Part shown: in pieces, positions 26,210-35,437 of the stretch
Position numbering within the stretch: position 1 is the stretch's first letter
Layout: the number at the start of each line of letters is the position of its first letter
From: Acidovorax sp. CF316
GTDB lineage: Bacteria; Pseudomonadota; Gammaproteobacteria; Burkholderiales; Burkholderiaceae_C
DNA length: 64,000 nucleotides
Direction of reading: 5' to 3'
Assembly (NCBI RefSeq): GCF_000276605.1
Contig: NZ_AKJX01000013.1
Coordinates: forward strand, 1 to 64,000
Notes under the pieces: generated by a model
What the model was told of the DNA's origin: nothing
Database searches by the model: none
Seen by the model: the letters and a program-made list of their open reading frames with translations, nothing else
Program-made: the position numbers and the translations under genes

Positions 26210-27604
26210 TCAGACGCGCTGCCCATCTTTGACACGATAGCTCGGCTGGTACATGGTCACCAGTTCTTCGGCCGCCGTGGGGTGCACGGCCATGGTGCGG
26301 TCGAAGTCGTCCTTGGTGGCGCCGGCCTTGAGCGAGATGCCCAAAATCTGCACCATCTCGCCCGCATCGTGGCCCAGGATGTGGGCGCCCAGCACCTTGC
26401 GGCTGGCGGCATCGACCACGAGCTTCATGACCATCTTCTCGGCGCGGCCCGAGAGTGTGGCCTTCATGGGGCGGAACTCGGCGCGGTAGACCTCGATCTC
26501 GGCATGGCGTTGGGCGGCCTCTTCTTCCGACAGGCCCACGGTGCCGATCTCGGGCTGCGAGAACACGGCGGTGGCGATTAAATCGTGGTCAGGCGCGGTG
26601 GGTTGGCCCCGGTACTCGGTGGCGATGAAACACATGGCCTCGTGGATGGCCACGGGCGTGAGCTGCACGCGGTTGGTCACGTCGCCCAGTGCCCAGATGC
26701 TGGGCACGTTGGTGCGCGAGTAGGCGTCCACGACGATGGCACCGCGCTCGTCCAGGGCCACGCCGGCCGCCTCCAGCCCCAGGCCGCGGGTGTTGGGGTC
26801 GCGGCCGAGCGCCAGCATGACGGTATCGACAGCGATGGTCTCGCCGTTCTTCGTGGTGGCGATGAGGCCGCCGCCCTCGCCCTCCACCTGGGCCACGTTC
26901 TCGATGACATCGGTGAGCAGGATGCGGATGCCCTTGTCCACCATGGCCTTGTGCAGGCCCTGGCGCATGTCGTGGTCGAAGCGCGAGAGGATTTCCTTGC
27001 CGCGGTAGATCAGCGTGACCTCCACACCCAGGCCGTGGAAGATGTTGGCGAACTCGACGGCGATGTAGCCGCCGCCAGCGATCAGGATGGAGCGCGGCAG
27101 CGCGGCAAGGTCGAAGGCCTCGTTGGAGCTGATGCACAGTTCGTGCCCCGGCAGCGCCGCATGCGGGTTGGGCGTGCCGCCCGTGGCGATGACGATGCGC
27201 TCTGCGGTCACCGTCTTGCCGGTGGCCACGATGCGCACGGTGTGCGCGTCCACCAGCTCGGCGCGGCTGTCGATGATCTCGGCACCGTTGGTGTCCAGGC
27301 CGCGGCGGTACAGGCCTTCGAGCCGGGCGATCTCCTTGTCCTTGGCGGCGATCAGCGCCTTCCAGTCGAACGTGGGCGTGCCCACCTGCCAGCCATAGCC
27401 CGCAGCGTCCTCGAAATGCTCGTGGAACTGCGAGGCGTAAACGAACAGCTTCTTGGGCACACAGCCACGGATGACGCAGGTGCCGCCAAACCGGTGCTCC
27501 TCGGCAACGGCCACGCGCTTGCCCAGCGATGCGGCCACACGGCCGGCCCTGACGCCACCGGAGCCGCCGCCGATCACGAACAAATCATAGTCATACGTGC
27601 CCAT
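26210..27604 (-). CDS. gor: Glutathione-disulfide reductase
   Basis: A 464-residue FAD/NADPH flavoenzyme that regenerates reduced glutathione. The FAD motif GGGSGGVRAG is at residues 12-21, the redox pair is C43/C48 in GTCVIRGCVPKKL, a second Rossmann GGGYIAVEF follows, and the C-terminal dimer motif HPTAAEELV supplies the catalytic histidine. Full length. Glutathione persulfide is a substrate of the Blh-type enzymes near 5.3 kb, but there is no direct linkage here. Confidence 0.96.
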   Translation of the reverse strand: MGTYDYDLFVIGGGSGGVRAGRVAASLGKRVAVAEEHRFGGTCVIRGCVPKKLFVYASQFHEHFEDAAGYGWQVGTPTFDWKALIAAKDKEIARLEGLYRRGLDTNGAEIIDSRAELVDAHTVRIVATGKTVTAERIVIATGGTPNPHAALPGHELCISSNEAFDLAALPRSILIAGGGYIAVEFANIFHGLGVEVTLIYRGKEILSRFDHDMRQGLHKAMVDKGIRILLTDVIENVAQVEGEGGGLIATTKNGETIAVDTVMLALGRDPNTRGLGLEAAGVALDERGAIVVDAYSRTNVPSIWALGDVTNRVQLTPVAIHEAMCFIATEYRGQPTAPDHDLIATAVFSQPEIGTVGLSEEEAAQRHAEIEVYRAEFRPMKATLSGRAEKMVMKLVVDAASRKVLGAHILGHDAGEMVQILGISLKAGATKDDFDRTMAVHPTAAEELVTMYQPSYRVKDGQRV

Positions 27605-27761
27605 GGCATCTTTTCCTTGTCACTGTGTTCTGCGGCCCTGTGCACGCACATGCATGGCGCTGGCAGGCAATCTGCATGCGCACGGGGATGGTAAAGCAAC
27701 GCTGAACAAGAGAGCGTTGCAGGGCCAAGTTCGGCCGCGTGCCGCGTACCAAGCTGGCGGC

Positions 27762-28523
27762 TCAGGCCCCGACGGCAGTGCCCAGCACCAGGCCCCCTGC
27801 AAAAAGCAGCCAGTCATTGGCGATGTGCGCCATGGCGGACACGGCGAGGTTCTTGGTGCGCAGGTAGGCCAGCGACAGCACCAGCCGCGCCGAGCCAATC
27901 ACCAGCAGGCACTGCGCCACATTCCAGCCATAGGTGGGCAGGTGCAAGGCGCCGAAGATCAGCGCCGACACCAGCCAGGCCCCCACGATGGCCTGGCCCC
28001 GGCTGAGGCCCAGCGGGCCCGACAACCCGGCGAGCACGGCGAGGAAGGGCAATACGGTGATGATTTCCTCGCCGACGAGCTGGGGTATGGTGCGCGCAAA
28101 AAAGGCCACGCGCTCGCCCGTGTCCATGCGCCCGAGCGCACCGAACGCGGGGTTGGAAGCCTCCTCGCCGAACAGGCGGCTGACCAGCAGGGCCACCAAC
28201 ACGGTCACCGCGATATTGAGCAGCGCCACGCCCAGGGCCAGGCCCAGGTCGCGCCAGCCCACGCGCCGGAACAGCACCTGCCAGTGCGGCCCGGCCACCA
28301 ACCGCAGCGCCAGCAAGGGCACCAGGGGGAACAGGACGGCCGGCACCACCGCGCCCCAAGCCCCCCAGGCTGCAGGCATGCGCAGGTAGAGCGCGGCAAA
28401 GCCCAGCGCGGCGCCCAGCAGCAGCACGCACCAGCGGCCCGCACCCAGGGCGAGCGGCCGGCCGTTGTAGAAGGGAAAGTCGGCGCCGCCAGGCGTGGCT
28501 GCGGGGGGCTGCGCAAGGGTCAT
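27762..28523 (-). CDS. CPBP-family membrane protein, copy A
   Basis: A 253-residue membrane protein of the CPBP (Abi/CAAX-protease-like) family with about seven helices. Motifs: VGEEIITVLPF (the EE pair is kept but the arginine normally in EExxxR is replaced by a hydrophobic residue), FGALH and AHIAND. I set the start at 28523 because the duplicate copy at 29162 aligns from the same point (ADFPFYNG follows in both). Divergent from a small membrane protein gene; the pair is duplicated immediately downstream. Confidence 0.87.
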   Translation of the reverse strand: MTLAQPPAATPGGADFPFYNGRPLALGAGRWCVLLLGAALGFAALYLRMPAAWGAWGAVVPAVLFPLVPLLALRLVAGPHWQVLFRRVGWRDLGLALGVALLNIAVTVLVALLVSRLFGEEASNPAFGALGRMDTGERVAFFARTIPQLVGEEIITVLPFLAVLAGLSGPLGLSRGQAIVGAWLVSALIFGALHLPTYGWNVAQCLLVIGSARLVLSLAYLRTKNLAVSAMAHIANDWLLFAGGLVLGTAVGA

Positions 28524-28701
28524 GCGGGTAGGTGCAAGGGGCGGCATGGGCCGCATTGGAAGGCATATCGCAGCGCCGGTAAACCCCGGCTGCTGGGTTT
28601 GTGTTTCAGGCGCTGCACCGGTGGCCAGCACTTCACACTGGCCTCACCATGCCGGGCAACACTGGTGGGCACCTTGTCGTGCGCATGCCGACCCTGAAAA
28701 A

Positions 28702-29148
28702 ATGACCTACTTGCTCAACCAGCTACGCTGGTTCTCCCTGCCCTTCGTGTTCATAGGCGCGGCCTGCCTTGGCATCTGGCTGTGGCTGGCGTTCGGGGCC
28801 ATTGCCGTGGCCCATTGCCCGCCTGACCTGGTGTGGCACGGCGGCCTCAGCGGCAACAAGAAATGCAGTTGGCCACTGGCCGTGTACCTTCTCAAGGACA
28901 TGGGCGGGGCCTCGGCCATGGGTGCCCTCACCGTGCTACTGTGTGCCGTGGTGGCCCCGGCGCGCAAGGCGGCCACGGCCAGTGCGGCAGCCATCGCGGT
29001 CTGCGCTCTGGCACTGCTGTTTCTGGTCGGCGGCGACCATGGGGCGCGCCCCGCCAGCCTGGTGTTTGCCGTCAAGGTGGCTTTCGGGGTGTCTTCATGG
29101 TTTGCGGTGTGGGGCGTCTCGCGCTGCGTACAAAGGCGGCAGGCATGA
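28702..29148 (+). CDS. Small multispan membrane protein, copy A
   Basis: A 148-residue protein with four hydrophobic helices (about residues 10-35, 65-88, 95-115 and 120-140) and a loop between the first two that holds two conserved cysteines (HCPPDL and KKCSWPL). I recognise no named family. Its paralogue starts at 30070 and keeps LPFVF, the cysteine pair, GGAS and VAPAR motifs. Confidence 0.8.
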   Translation: MTYLLNQLRWFSLPFVFIGAACLGIWLWLAFGAIAVAHCPPDLVWHGGLSGNKKCSWPLAVYLLKDMGGASAMGALTVLLCAVVAPARKAATASAAAIAVCALALLFLVGGDHGARPASLVFAVKVAFGVSSWFAVWGVSRCVQRRQA

Positions 29149-29161
29149 TCTCGTCAATGGC

Positions 29162-29920
29162 TCAGCCGATGATCGCCCCCAGCAGCAGCACGAAGCTCAG
29201 CAGCAACCAGTCGTTGAGGATGTGCGCCAGCGCAGCCACAGACAGGTTCCTCGTGCGCAGGTAGGCCAGCCACAGCACCATGCGCGATGTGCTGATGATG
29301 ACCAGACTCTGCGCCACGTTCCACCCGTAAGTGGGCAGGTGCAAGGCACCGAACAGCACCGATGCCAACACCCAGGCACCCACGATGGCCCGGCGCCGTG
29401 GCCAGCCCACCGGGCCGGCCAGCCAGGTGAGGAAGGCCAGGAACGGCAGCACGGTGAGGATCTCTTCGCCGATGAGGTGCGGGATGGTGCTGGCCATGAA
29501 GACCAGCTTCTCTGCCGTGCCCATGCCGGCCAGCGCCTTGATCACGGGGTTGGGCACGGCGCCGAACAGGCGCGAGACGACGAGGGCCACCACCACCGTG
29601 ACGGTGATGCTGAGCAGCACCAGGCCGATGGCCAGCCGCACGTCGCGCCAACCCATGCGCCGAAACAGCACCTGCCACTGCGGCCCCGCCACCGCGCGCA
29701 GCGCCAGCAGCGGCAGCGCCGGGAACACGATGGCCGGGATCGCGGCAGCCCAACCGCCGGACATGCGCCACGCCACCATGGCGGGGATGTACAGCGCACC
29801 ATAGGCTGCCGCCAAGGCCAGCAGGACGAAGCACCACTGCCGCGCACCCAGCGCCACGGGCTGGCCGTTGTAGAAGGGGAAGTCGGCTCCCTGGGGTGCG
29901 GTTGGGTGGTCTGGTGTCAT
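29162..29920 (-). CDS. CPBP-family membrane protein, copy B
   Basis: A 252-residue paralogue of the gene at 27762, similar throughout (ADFPFYNG, IGEEILTVLPF, FGALHLPTYGWNVAQ, LAHILNDW). The same replacement of the expected arginine occurs. The start at 29920 is fixed by alignment with copy A. It converges with the small membrane gene of copy A, 13 bases apart. Confidence 0.87.
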   Translation of the reverse strand: MTPDHPTAPQGADFPFYNGQPVALGARQWCFVLLALAAAYGALYIPAMVAWRMSGGWAAAIPAIVFPALPLLALRAVAGPQWQVLFRRMGWRDVRLAIGLVLLSITVTVVVALVVSRLFGAVPNPVIKALAGMGTAEKLVFMASTIPHLIGEEILTVLPFLAFLTWLAGPVGWPRRRAIVGAWVLASVLFGALHLPTYGWNVAQSLVIISTSRMVLWLAYLRTRNLSVAALAHILNDWLLLSFVLLLGAIIG

Positions 29921-30069
29921 GCAAGGCAGAAAAAGGGCCCGGTGGGCAAGGGCGGTATCGCAGTGGCCGCCAGCGGCATGTGCTGTGCAGAGCATAGCGC
30001 GGGGCAGCACTTCATACTGGCCTCACTGTGCGGGCCAACACTGGGGGCCATTTGCTGTCCCTCCACTGT

Positions 30070-30570
30070 ATGAACCATCTGAAAACCTGGCTTCGCTGGT
30101 GTGCCCTGCCCTTCGTGTTCGTGGGCGCCATCCTTCTTGCCTTCTGGTTGTGGTCGACATTCCCCTATGTTTCCGCGGCGACTTGTTCACCGCCGCTGGA
30201 ATGGGGCGGCAGCGCCCCTCCCAGTGTGAAATGCAGCCTGCGGCTGGTCGCACGCGTGTTGCTGGACATCGGCGGGGCGTCGATGCCTGGTCTGATGGCG
30301 GTGTTTCTCTGCGCGGCGGTGGCCCCGGCGCGCAGGCCCGCCACGGCGTGCGTTGCGGCCCTCGGGGTCTGTGCGGTGGGCCTGGTCTATGGTCTGTTCA
30401 CCGCCTCACTGCGCAGCCCGATGAAGCTCACCGTGCGGGCCGACCTGGTGGCGATCTTCGCATCGCCCTGGCTGACGGTCTGGCTCGTTGCGCACCTGGA
30501 CCGGCTGCCAAAGGCCGGGTTCAATCCGCCGTGGCGTCCAGCCGGTAGCCAAAGCCGCGCACGGTCTTGA
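30070..30570 (+). CDS. Small multispan membrane protein, copy B
   Basis: A 166-residue paralogue of the protein at 28702 with four helices and the same cysteine pair (TCSPPLEW, VKCSLRL), plus a longer charged tail. Its 3' end runs 50 bases into the convergent response-regulator gene; the tail (FNPPWRPAGSQSRARS) lies in that overlap and may be an added read-through extension after the duplication. Confidence 0.78.
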   Translation: MNHLKTWLRWCALPFVFVGAILLAFWLWSTFPYVSAATCSPPLEWGGSAPPSVKCSLRLVARVLLDIGGASMPGLMAVFLCAAVAPARRPATACVAALGVCAVGLVYGLFTASLRSPMKLTVRADLVAIFASPWLTVWLVAHLDRLPKAGFNPPWRPAGSQSRARS

Positions 30571-31219
30571 TGAGCGCCAGCGCGTGGCCCTCGTCGATCT
30601 TGCTGCGCAGGCGGCGCACGTACACGTCGACCACGTTGGTCAGCGGATCTTCGTTGGTGCCCCAGACGTTGGAGAGGATGCGCTCGCGGCTGTACACGCG
30701 GCCCGGGGCGCTGATCAGCAGTTCCAGAAAGGCCAGCTCGCGGGCGGTGAGCGCGATGGGCTGGCCGGCGCGGCTGGCCTGCATGCGCTCCAGGTCGAGC
30801 ACCAGGTCGGCCACCTGCAGGGTGCTGGCGCGCGGGCGCTGCTCGCGGCCCCGGCGCAGCAGGGCCTCAATGCGGGCCAGCAGTTCCTCGAAGGCAAAGG
30901 GCTTGGTGAGGTAGTCGTCCGCCCCCAGGCGCAGGCCGTTGACCTTGTCTTCGGTGTTGCTCAGCGCGCTGAGCATCAGCATGGGCATGTGGCGGCCTTC
31001 GGCGCGCAGGGTCTGGCACAGCTCCAGCCCGCTCAGGCCGGGCAGCATCAGGTCCAGGAGCAGCAGCACGCCGGGCTCGGCGCTGCGCGCCAGGGCCAGG
31101 CCTTCGGGCCCGGTGCGGGCCAGCTCCACGCGGTAGCCCTCGGCCTTGAGGCCGCGCACCAGGAAGTCGGCCACGCGCGCGTCGTCTTCCACCACCAGGA
31201 TGTGCTTGTTCATGTTCAT
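30521..31219 (-). CDS. OmpR-family response regulator
   Basis: A 232-residue regulator with a receiver domain (D56 in LLLDLMLPG, and the conserved K in DYLTKPF) and an OmpR winged helix (YSRERILSNVWG, then VDVYVRRLRSKID). Its start overlaps the stop of the kinase gene by ATGA in the kinase-first order (31216-31219). The target genes are not evident; the secreted protein gene at 33033 lies just upstream of the kinase. Confidence 0.94.
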   Translation of the reverse strand: MNMNKHILVVEDDARVADFLVRGLKAEGYRVELARTGPEGLALARSAEPGVLLLLDLMLPGLSGLELCQTLRAEGRHMPMLMLSALSNTEDKVNGLRLGADDYLTKPFAFEELLARIEALLRRGREQRPRASTLQVADLVLDLERMQASRAGQPIALTARELAFLELLISAPGRVYSRERILSNVWGTNEDPLTNVVDVYVRRLRSKIDEGHALALIKTVRGFGYRLDATAD

Positions 31220-32919
31220 GCCAGCGCTCCCTGCTGTGCTCCCACCTGCGGGGCACCCTGCGGCGGCGGTGCCATCACCCGCGGCAGTTCGATGCGCACC
31301 ACCGTGCCCTGCTGGGGCACGCTGGCGATGACGATACGGCCCTGGTGCACCTGCACGATGCCCTGGGCGATGGACAGGCCGATGCCCGTGCCGTCGGCCC
31401 GGTGGGCGCGCGCCCGGCGCCCGCGCACGAAGCGCTCGAACACGCGGGGCAGTTCGTCCGCGTCGATGCCGATGCCTTCATCGCGCACCACCACCGCGAC
31501 CTCACCCACCCCATCCGCCCCGGCCACGCCTTGCAGGCCGATGCGCACGGTGGTGCCGCGCGCCGAATAGCGCACCGCGTTGTCCAGCACGATCACCAGC
31601 GCCTGGCGCAGGCGGTCGGCGTCGGCCAGCACGGTGACCTGGCCGGTAGGCAGTGCGCCGCTGCCATCGCCATCCCCTTCGGTGCCGTCCAGCAGCCATT
31701 GCACCTGCACACCCTGCGGTGCGCCCAGGGCAGCGGCCTGCTCTGCGGCATCGCCCAGCAGGGCGCGCAGGTCCACCGGGGCCGGGTGCATCACCAACTG
31801 GTCGGCCTCGGCCTTGGCGATGAGCAGCAGGTCGTGGATGACGCGGGTGAGCTGGTCCACCCCACCCACGATGCGCGCCAGGGTCTGGCGGTATTCATCG
31901 GCCGGCTTGTCGCCACCGCGCAGCGCAATCTCGGCTTCGCCGCGGATGGAGGTGGCGGGGGTGCGCAGCTCGTGACCCAGGTCGGCAAACAGCTGGCGGC
32001 GGCGCTGGTCCAGGCGCTGCAGGGTGTCGTGCGCAGCGCTCAGCTCCTGGGTGCGGGCCTGCACCGCGTCTTCCAACCCGCGGCGCGCGGCATCGGCGCG
32101 CGCACGGTGCTGCTGCAGCTCGGCCGCCATGGCGTTGAAGTGCTGGGCCACGCGGTCGAATTCGTCGTTGGAGCCGGTGGCCACGCGGTGGTCCAGGGCC
32201 CCGGCCTGCAGGGCCTGCGTGCCTTCGAGCAGCCGGTCCAGCGGGCGCTGCAGACGCCGCTTGAGGTGCAGCGCCAGCACCACGGCAACGGCCAGCGTGA
32301 TGAGGGCCATGCCGATGGCCTGCGCACGCAGCACGTCGAGCCCGCGCTCGGTGGCGGCGCGGGCTACCGGCACGGCCGCGCGCTGGTGCGCGATGGCACC
32401 ATTGATCAGCTCGCGCAGGTCGCGCCCGCGCGCCATGTCGAACACCTGGGTGAGCTCGCCCCACAGGGCCGGAAAGTCGGCGCCCTGCTCCAGCGGCACC
32501 AGCTGCGCCAGCCGCGCCTCCACCGCCTGGATGTTGTCGCGCAGCAGCTCGGTCACACCCACGAGCTGGGGCACCTCGGCGGGCATGCTCACGCCTTCGC
32601 GGCGCACGAGCTCGGTCCACAGCGCCAGGTCGCGCCGCACCAGGTCGTCGAGGTTGGCGGCGCTGGCGACCATGCTGGCCACCAGGCGCTCGCGCTGTTC
32701 GGGCTGGGCATCGGTGTCCATCAGGCGCTGCATGGCCCACACGCGCAGGCGCTGCTTGTTGGCCGACAGGTCCAGCAGCTCGGCCTGGATGTCGCTGGCC
32801 AGCCGGCTGTGCTGGGCATAGTCGTTGACGCGGTTGGCGCCCCAGTACACAAAGGCGGCCTGGATGCAGACCAGGGCCACCAGGGCAGCAAAGGCCAGGG
32901 AGAGTCGTGCGCGGTACAT
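31216..32919 (-). CDS. Sensor histidine kinase
   Basis: A 567-residue membrane kinase: a helix at about residues 7-27, a helical periplasmic region, a second helix near 190-210, HAMP, HisKA (FADLGHELRTPATSIRGEAEIAL) and HATPase (RDEGIGIDADELPRVFERF, GTGIGLSIAQGI). The two-helix sensor region with no named domain resembles four-helix-bundle sensors. It is co-translated with the response regulator. Confidence 0.94.
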   Translation of the reverse strand: MYRARLSLAFAALVALVCIQAAFVYWGANRVNDYAQHSRLASDIQAELLDLSANKQRLRVWAMQRLMDTDAQPEQRERLVASMVASAANLDDLVRRDLALWTELVRREGVSMPAEVPQLVGVTELLRDNIQAVEARLAQLVPLEQGADFPALWGELTQVFDMARGRDLRELINGAIAHQRAAVPVARAATERGLDVLRAQAIGMALITLAVAVVLALHLKRRLQRPLDRLLEGTQALQAGALDHRVATGSNDEFDRVAQHFNAMAAELQQHRARADAARRGLEDAVQARTQELSAAHDTLQRLDQRRRQLFADLGHELRTPATSIRGEAEIALRGGDKPADEYRQTLARIVGGVDQLTRVIHDLLLIAKAEADQLVMHPAPVDLRALLGDAAEQAAALGAPQGVQVQWLLDGTEGDGDGSGALPTGQVTVLADADRLRQALVIVLDNAVRYSARGTTVRIGLQGVAGADGVGEVAVVVRDEGIGIDADELPRVFERFVRGRRARAHRADGTGIGLSIAQGIVQVHQGRIVIASVPQQGTVVRIELPRVMAPPPQGAPQVGAQQGALA

Positions 32920-33032
32920 GGGGGCGAAAGGCCTGGTCGGGAGGCTCGGATTATGAAGCCTGGCAGGCGCGCCGGCGGTGTGCCCGGCAGGCTGGGCACG
33001 GGGGTGACGTACCCGGCCCAGCCATCCATCGA

Positions 33033-33596
33033 TCAGTTGCCGGTGAACGGCAGCGACGAGTGGTGCACCACGATGCGCAGCTTGCCCGCATCGTCCTTGA
33101 CGAAGGCCCAGGTCTTGTCCACCGTGGTCACCTTGCCGGCCTTGTCGGTGAACATCACGTTGCCCATGGTGTTGGCCGAATCACCGGCGATGAACACGGC
33201 GGCATTGGTGATTTCGCACTTGGTCCAGCCCTTGAGGGCGAAACCCGTGTCCTTGGGGTAGGCCGGGTTGCCGCCCACGAAGTAGGCCAGCGCGCCCTCG
33301 CGGGTGGTGCGGAAGGTCTGCGGCGTGGTGGTCAGGGTCGGCTTGAACAGCACGGCGCCCATCTGGTAGCCGTAGGCGGCGTCGATCACCTTCTCGGCCA
33401 GCGCCTTGGCTGCCACCGGGCCGCTGGTGGTGTGGGTGGTGCTGATGTCGACAAGCGCCTTGCACCAGGCCTGCTGGGCCGCCAGCACTTCGCTTTCGGA
33501 AATGGCGTGGTTGACGACCGGGCCCTTGGCGGCGGCAGGCACAACGGCGGCGCCCACCAGGAGGCTGGCGACGGCGATGCAGATGGATGTTTTCAT
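33033..33596 (-). CDS. Exported SnoaL/NTF2-like protein
   Basis: A 187-residue protein with a cleavable signal peptide (about residues 1-23, ending AAAKGP). The mature part (QQAWCKALVDIS, FRTTREGALAYFVGG, TWAFVKDDAGKLRIVVHHSSLP) matches the cone-shaped NTF2/SnoaL fold; the closing HHSS motif is common in this exported group. Role unknown. It lies 113 bases upstream of the two-component genes on the same strand and could be sensed or regulated by them. The 188 bases upstream hold its promoter region and nothing else I can see. Confidence 0.75.
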   Translation of the reverse strand: MKTSICIAVASLLVGAAVVPAAAKGPVVNHAISESEVLAAQQAWCKALVDISTTHTTSGPVAAKALAEKVIDAAYGYQMGAVLFKPTLTTTPQTFRTTREGALAYFVGGNPAYPKDTGFALKGWTKCEITNAAVFIAGDSANTMGNVMFTDKAGKVTTVDKTWAFVKDDAGKLRIVVHHSSLPFTGN

Positions 33597-33784
33597 GGTT
33601 TTCTCTGGTTGAAATGGTTGGTTTCCCCCGGCGGCCGGATGGCTGCCTGGGGGACCTACAGTTCACCAAAGCGGTATGGATGCGGCCTGAATGCCGCATG
33701 AAAAGGCCGTGAGCAGAAGATGAACGCGTGATGAACGGCCAGGGCAGCCGTCGTCCGCCACCCGCCTCCCGGTGACGACTGGCC

Positions 33785-34879
33785 TCAGCCCTGCTGCACC
33801 CGGTTGCGCCCCGCCTGCTTGGCCGCATACAGCGCGGCATCGGCGCGGCCATAGATGCGCTCGGGGTCCTCGCCCTCCACCAGCGTAGCGGTGCCGACGC
33901 TGATGGTCACGGGCATCTCGGGCCAGGGACCGTCTTCCACGGCTTTGCGCATGCGCTCGCCGACCTCGTGGGCGCCGGCCTCGCCGGTGCTGGGCAGGAT
34001 GACGGCGAACTCCTCGCCGCCCACGCGGGCCACCACGTCCACCGTGCGGGCGCAGGCCTTGAGGTGGCCGGCGATGGCCTGCAGCACGCGGTCGCCGCCA
34101 TCGTGGCCCAGGGTGTCGTTGACGCGCTTGAAGTGGTCCACGTCGAGCATGAGCAGGCTCAGCGGCGTGCCGCGGCGCTGCACGATGGCCAGCTCCTGCG
34201 CCATGTGGGCGTCGAAGGCGCGGCGGTTGCGCAGGCCCGTGAGGGGGTCGGTGGTGGCGAGCTCCTCGAGCTTCATGTTGAGCTCGGCCACGCGCTGGAT
34301 CTGCCCGACCAGTTGCTGGTTGACGTTGGCGGCATGCTGCAGGGCGACGCGCAGGCGGATCTCGCGCAGGGCGGACTGGCCCAGCTCGGTGAGCACATCG
34401 ATGTCCTGCCCGGTCCAGTGCCGCGGCGCGAAGTCGAGCGCGCAGAAGGTGCCCAGGGCGTCGCCCTCTTCCGTGAGCAGCGGCACGCCGGCATAGGCGC
34501 GCACACCCTTGGCCTTGACGCCGGGCAGGTCGCGGAACACGGGCAGCAGGGTGGCGTCTTCAATCACCAGGGGCTGCCTGGAGGCAGCCACGTAGTGGCA
34601 GAAGGTGCGCCCCATCTGGTCGCGGCTGCCGCCGGGCGTGGCCACGCCAGGCCCCAGGGCGGTGGTGCTCATGTGGAAGTCGCGCGCCCGGTCGAGCAGC
34701 GAGACGAAGACCACGGGCGCGCCGGTCAGCCGCGATGCCAGGCTGGTGAGGCGGTCGAAGGTCTCTTCGGGCGGGCTGTCGAGCAGGCCCGTGCGCTGCA
34801 CGGCGTCCAGGCGCCGGGGGTCGGACAGCGCGGTGTGGATGCTGGCGTCGTCCGGCGGGGGGGAGAGCACGAGGTCCAT
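33785..34879 (-). CDS. GAF-domain diguanylate cyclase
   Basis: A 364-residue cytoplasmic enzyme that makes cyclic-di-GMP from GTP. Residues about 30-170 are a GAF sensor (TFCHYVAASRQPLVIEDA); residues about 195-360 are GGDEF with an active GGEEF motif (ARVGGEEFAVIL) and the inhibition site RTVD five residues before it. The third cyclic-di-GMP gene or fragment in the window after the EAL proteins at 15 and 26 kb. Confidence 0.94.
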   Translation of the reverse strand: MDLVLSPPPDDASIHTALSDPRRLDAVQRTGLLDSPPEETFDRLTSLASRLTGAPVVFVSLLDRARDFHMSTTALGPGVATPGGSRDQMGRTFCHYVAASRQPLVIEDATLLPVFRDLPGVKAKGVRAYAGVPLLTEEGDALGTFCALDFAPRHWTGQDIDVLTELGQSALREIRLRVALQHAANVNQQLVGQIQRVAELNMKLEELATTDPLTGLRNRRAFDAHMAQELAIVQRRGTPLSLLMLDVDHFKRVNDTLGHDGGDRVLQAIAGHLKACARTVDVVARVGGEEFAVILPSTGEAGAHEVGERMRKAVEDGPWPEMPVTISVGTATLVEGEDPERIYGRADAALYAAKQAGRNRVQQG

Positions 34880-34957
34880 GGCGTGGGGTACCTGGAAGTG
34901 GTGGACGAAAGGTACATCATCGCCACCCGCTGCGGGCGCCTTGTAGGGAAGACCCTG

Positions 34958-35437
34958 TCACGGGCCGTCGGCCGATGCCGCGTACGTCGCTGCCGGTATG
35001 CCCCCGAAACGCGGCCCGCCCAGCGTGGCGCCTTCGAGCGATTGGCCGCCGTTGAGCGCGTTGTTCACGGCCTGCAGCAGGCCGCTGCGGTCGGTGACGG
35101 TCTGGAATTTCAGGCGCGGGCCGGCATGGAACATGCGCTGTGCGGCCAGCAGGGCCGCGACAAAGACCGGCTCGCGGGTGAGGGGAAAGTCCACCCACTC
35201 GCCAGCCGCATCCTGCACCGAGAATTCGGTGGGCAGCTGCAGGGTGGCGGCGGGCTCGACGTGCGAGACCAGCACCAGGCCAAAGCCTTCGGGCACCACG
35301 TCGATGAGCCGGCGTGCCAGCGTGGCATCGCCGCCCGCAAGGGCCAGCACGGCGGCCTCTATCTCAGCAGCGGACAGTTCGGGGTTGCCCAGGGCATCGA
35401 TGGCCTGCTCGACCAGGGCGGTGATGTCTGGGTCCAT
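34958..35437 (-). CDS. Hypothetical soluble protein, 159 residues
   Basis: A cytoplasmic protein without a known domain. Its start (ATG at 35437) shares a base with the stop of the upstream exported protein gene, so the two are translationally coupled. An N-terminal helical half (LSAAEIEAAVLALAGG) precedes a strand-rich half, and a glycine-rich tail ends it. I cannot assign a role. Confidence 0.7.
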   Translation of the reverse strand: MDPDITALVEQAIDALGNPELSAAEIEAAVLALAGGDATLARRLIDVVPEGFGLVLVSHVEPAATLQLPTEFSVQDAAGEWVDFPLTREPVFVAALLAAQRMFHAGPRLKFQTVTDRSGLLQAVNNALNGGQSLEGATLGGPRFGGIPAATYAASADGP

